In this document: positions 22,239 to 23,247 of the stretch, one piece after another
How the letters are laid out: each line of letters begins with the position of its first letter
How positions within the stretch are numbered: position 1 is the stretch's first letter
Assembly (NCBI GenBank): GCA_024223125.1
Contig: JAAEOP010000826.1
Location: 1 to 23,247, forward strand
Direction of reading: 5' to 3'
DNA: 23,247 nt
DNA from: Chloroflexota bacterium
GTDB taxonomy: Bacteria; Chloroflexota; Anaerolineae; Promineifilales; Promineifilaceae
Program-made: the position numbers and the translations under genes
Notes under the pieces: generated by a model
Told to the model about the DNA's origin: nothing
What the model saw: the letters and a program-made list of their open reading frames with translations, nothing else
Database searches by the model: none

Positions 22239-23247
22239 ATGACTATTTTGCAGGATTACACACAGTTTGACGGCCGCCATTGGGAAACCGGAACCGTCCG
22301 TAACTACTTTGATTATGTCGGCGTAAAAGCGCCTCATACTGGACGGCCGTTTAGTGAAGCCTTCTTCATGGGCGTTAGCGGCGGGGCGGTGATGGGGTAC
22401 TTCTCATTTGCTTACGAAGGATATGATCCCCACGCTCGGATTTTGACGCGCAATACCTTTGACCCACTGGACAGGATGCTTTCTCGGTTGGGCGTGGTGC
22501 AAAACCGGATGCACACCAGCAAGCCAGAAAAAGGGGTACGCAATCTGGTGGAAACGTTAGAAGATGGCGTTCCAGCCATTGTCTGGGCCGATATGTTTAG
22601 CCTGCCTTACAACCACGAACCTTCTGACGCCGGAATGTGGGCAATGTTCCCCATTTTGGTGTACGGCTACGATGAAGCTGACGACACGGTCTGGATTGCT
22701 GACCGGGCGCAGGTGGCGTTAACAACAATGACGGCCGAGTTGATGACGGCGCGGTCACGAGTGAAGAAAGACAAATCTCGGGTGTTGACATTGGAACCGC
22801 CTCATCCTGAAAAGCTGACTGCGGCCGTGAACCTGGGCATCTGGGACTGCATCAAACTATACACCGAAAAGCCGCCCAAAGGCAGCAAAAACAATTTTGG
22901 TTTGCAAGCCTTCCGCTGGTGGGCAGAACAGTTAACTAAACCGAAAGCTCGCCGTAGTTGGGAAAAAGAATTTCCGGCCGGCCGCAAAATGGTCGCTGGT
23001 TTGTTCAATGCCTTCTCTGACATCAACATCTTTGGCAAACAGGGTCATGCCGAACGGAATGTGTACGCCGATTTCCTGGATGAAGCCAGCCTCATTCTGG
23101 ACAAATCAGACTTGAAAGTTGCCGCCGCTCATTTTCGGCGCAGCGCGGCCGCCTGGGATGCTCTCAGTTTGGCTCTGCTGCCAGAAGAAATATCCCCCTT
23201 CAAAGAAATGCGAGAACTGCTGCTGCAACGGCGCGATCTGTTCACGA
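22239..23247 (+). CDS. BtrH_N/DUF4872-like protein, partial (3' end outside window)
   Basis: ATG at 22239 has a strong AAAAGGAG ribosome-binding site 7 bases upstream, and the frame is open to the window end (336 codons). The N-terminus FDGRHWETGTVRNYFDYVGV, SEAFFMGVSGGAVMGYFSF and later VYGYDEADDTVWIADRA fit the BtrH N-terminal family (PF14399), which then continues into DUF4872-type sequence. BtrH is an acyltransferase in butirosin biosynthesis. In many members the motif is GGRHCE with a Cys that probably acts as nucleophile; here that position is W15, so catalysis of that type is doubtful. No biosynthetic genes flank it. Function unknown; I am fairly sure of the fold family. Confidence 0.75.
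   Translation, partial: MTILQDYTQFDGRHWETGTVRNYFDYVGVKAPHTGRPFSEAFFMGVSGGAVMGYFSFAYEGYDPHARILTRNTFDPLDRMLSRLGVVQNRMHTSKPEKGVRNLVETLEDGVPAIVWADMFSLPYNHEPSDAGMWAMFPILVYGYDEADDTVWIADRAQVALTTMTAELMTARSRVKKDKSRVLTLEPPHPEKLTAAVNLGIWDCIKLYTEKPPKGSKNNFGLQAFRWWAEQLTKPKARRSWEKEFPAGRKMVAGLFNAFSDINIFGKQGHAERNVYADFLDEASLILDKSDLKVAAAHFRRSAAAWDALSLALLPEEISPFKEMRELLLQRRDLFT

Larger units (their letters stand above)
82..22350. repeat. Dispersed octamer palindrome ACGGCCGT (about 39 copies)
   Basis: Exact copies begin at 82, 2241, 2341, 3451, 3917, 3972, 4610, 5214, 5631, 6730, 6903, 7412, 7603, 8015, 8368, 8485, 8568, 9225, 9702, 9837, 10690, 11443, 11494, 12669, 13098, 14017, 14101, 14638, 15215, 15345, 16499, 17039, 17652, 18358, 18944, 18989, 20027, 20605 and 22343 (read by eye; a few may be missed). 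About 36 lie in genes, in all three codon phases: Thr-Ala-Val, Gly-Arg and Arg-Pro. Three lie between genes (2341, 9702, 12669). One-base variants such as GCGGCCGT and ACGGCCGA are also frequent. Expected by chance: about 0.4. Confidence 0.9.

Overview
This 23.2 kb window looks like part of a bacterial chromosome of Chloroflexota, probably an Anaerolineae/Ardenticatenia/Caldilineae-type lineage. GC content is about 53% by eye. The assignment is an inference from several habits: secreted proteins with a YLPII-type motif followed by Pro/Thr/Ser linkers, lipoproteins with PTxTP linkers, a WD40 protein ending in the LTxxECxxYLHxxxCP tail, and many short intergenic palindromes. No rRNA, tRNA, CRISPR array or transposase gene was recognised.

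Layout. (1) 1-3118: the 3' part of a large WD40-propeller protein, then a reverse-strand DUF4258/YgiT-like pair (possible toxin-antitoxin) next to a fragment of a second WD40-protein tail. (2) 3119-5398, minus strand: MutY adenine glycosylase and an MBL-fold hydrolase. (3) 5565-12516, plus strand, mostly envelope and extracellular functions: a GHL10-type glycosidase-like protein, an ECF sigma factor, a membrane anti-sigma factor fused to an M1-peptidase-like domain that has lost its zinc ligands, a sugar-type solute-binding lipoprotein, and a pectinacetylesterase-family lipoprotein. (4) 12574-16792, plus strand: a TetR-controlled operon with a clear sigma70 promoter overlapped by a 36-bp palindromic operator, encoding TetR, an ABC ATPase, two ABC-2 permeases (like fluoroquinolone-type exporters) and a short-chain dehydrogenase. 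(5) 16906-21924, minus strand: a 982-residue FAD/Fe-S oxidoreductase and a TIGR03960-like radical SAM protein. (6) 22239-end, plus strand: a partial BtrH_N/DUF4872-like protein.

The strongest unexplained signal is the 8-bp palindrome ACGGCCGT. I count about 39 exact copies in the window, on average one per 600 bp, where about 0.4 is expected. They occur in nearly every gene, in all three codon phases (Thr-Ala-Val, Gly-Arg, Arg-Pro), and also between genes. This behaves like the HIP1 octamer of cyanobacteria but has a different sequence. A second layer consists of families of short hairpin repeats between genes. Some of them also appear inside coding sequence, in frame: the MutY N-terminus and two places in the FAD oxidase.

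The most interesting protein-level candidate is the ECF sigma factor paired with an anti-sigma factor whose extracytoplasmic part is a predicted inactive M1 aminopeptidase fold. It may be a peptide- or protein-sensing module that controls the neighbouring secreted and lipoprotein genes.
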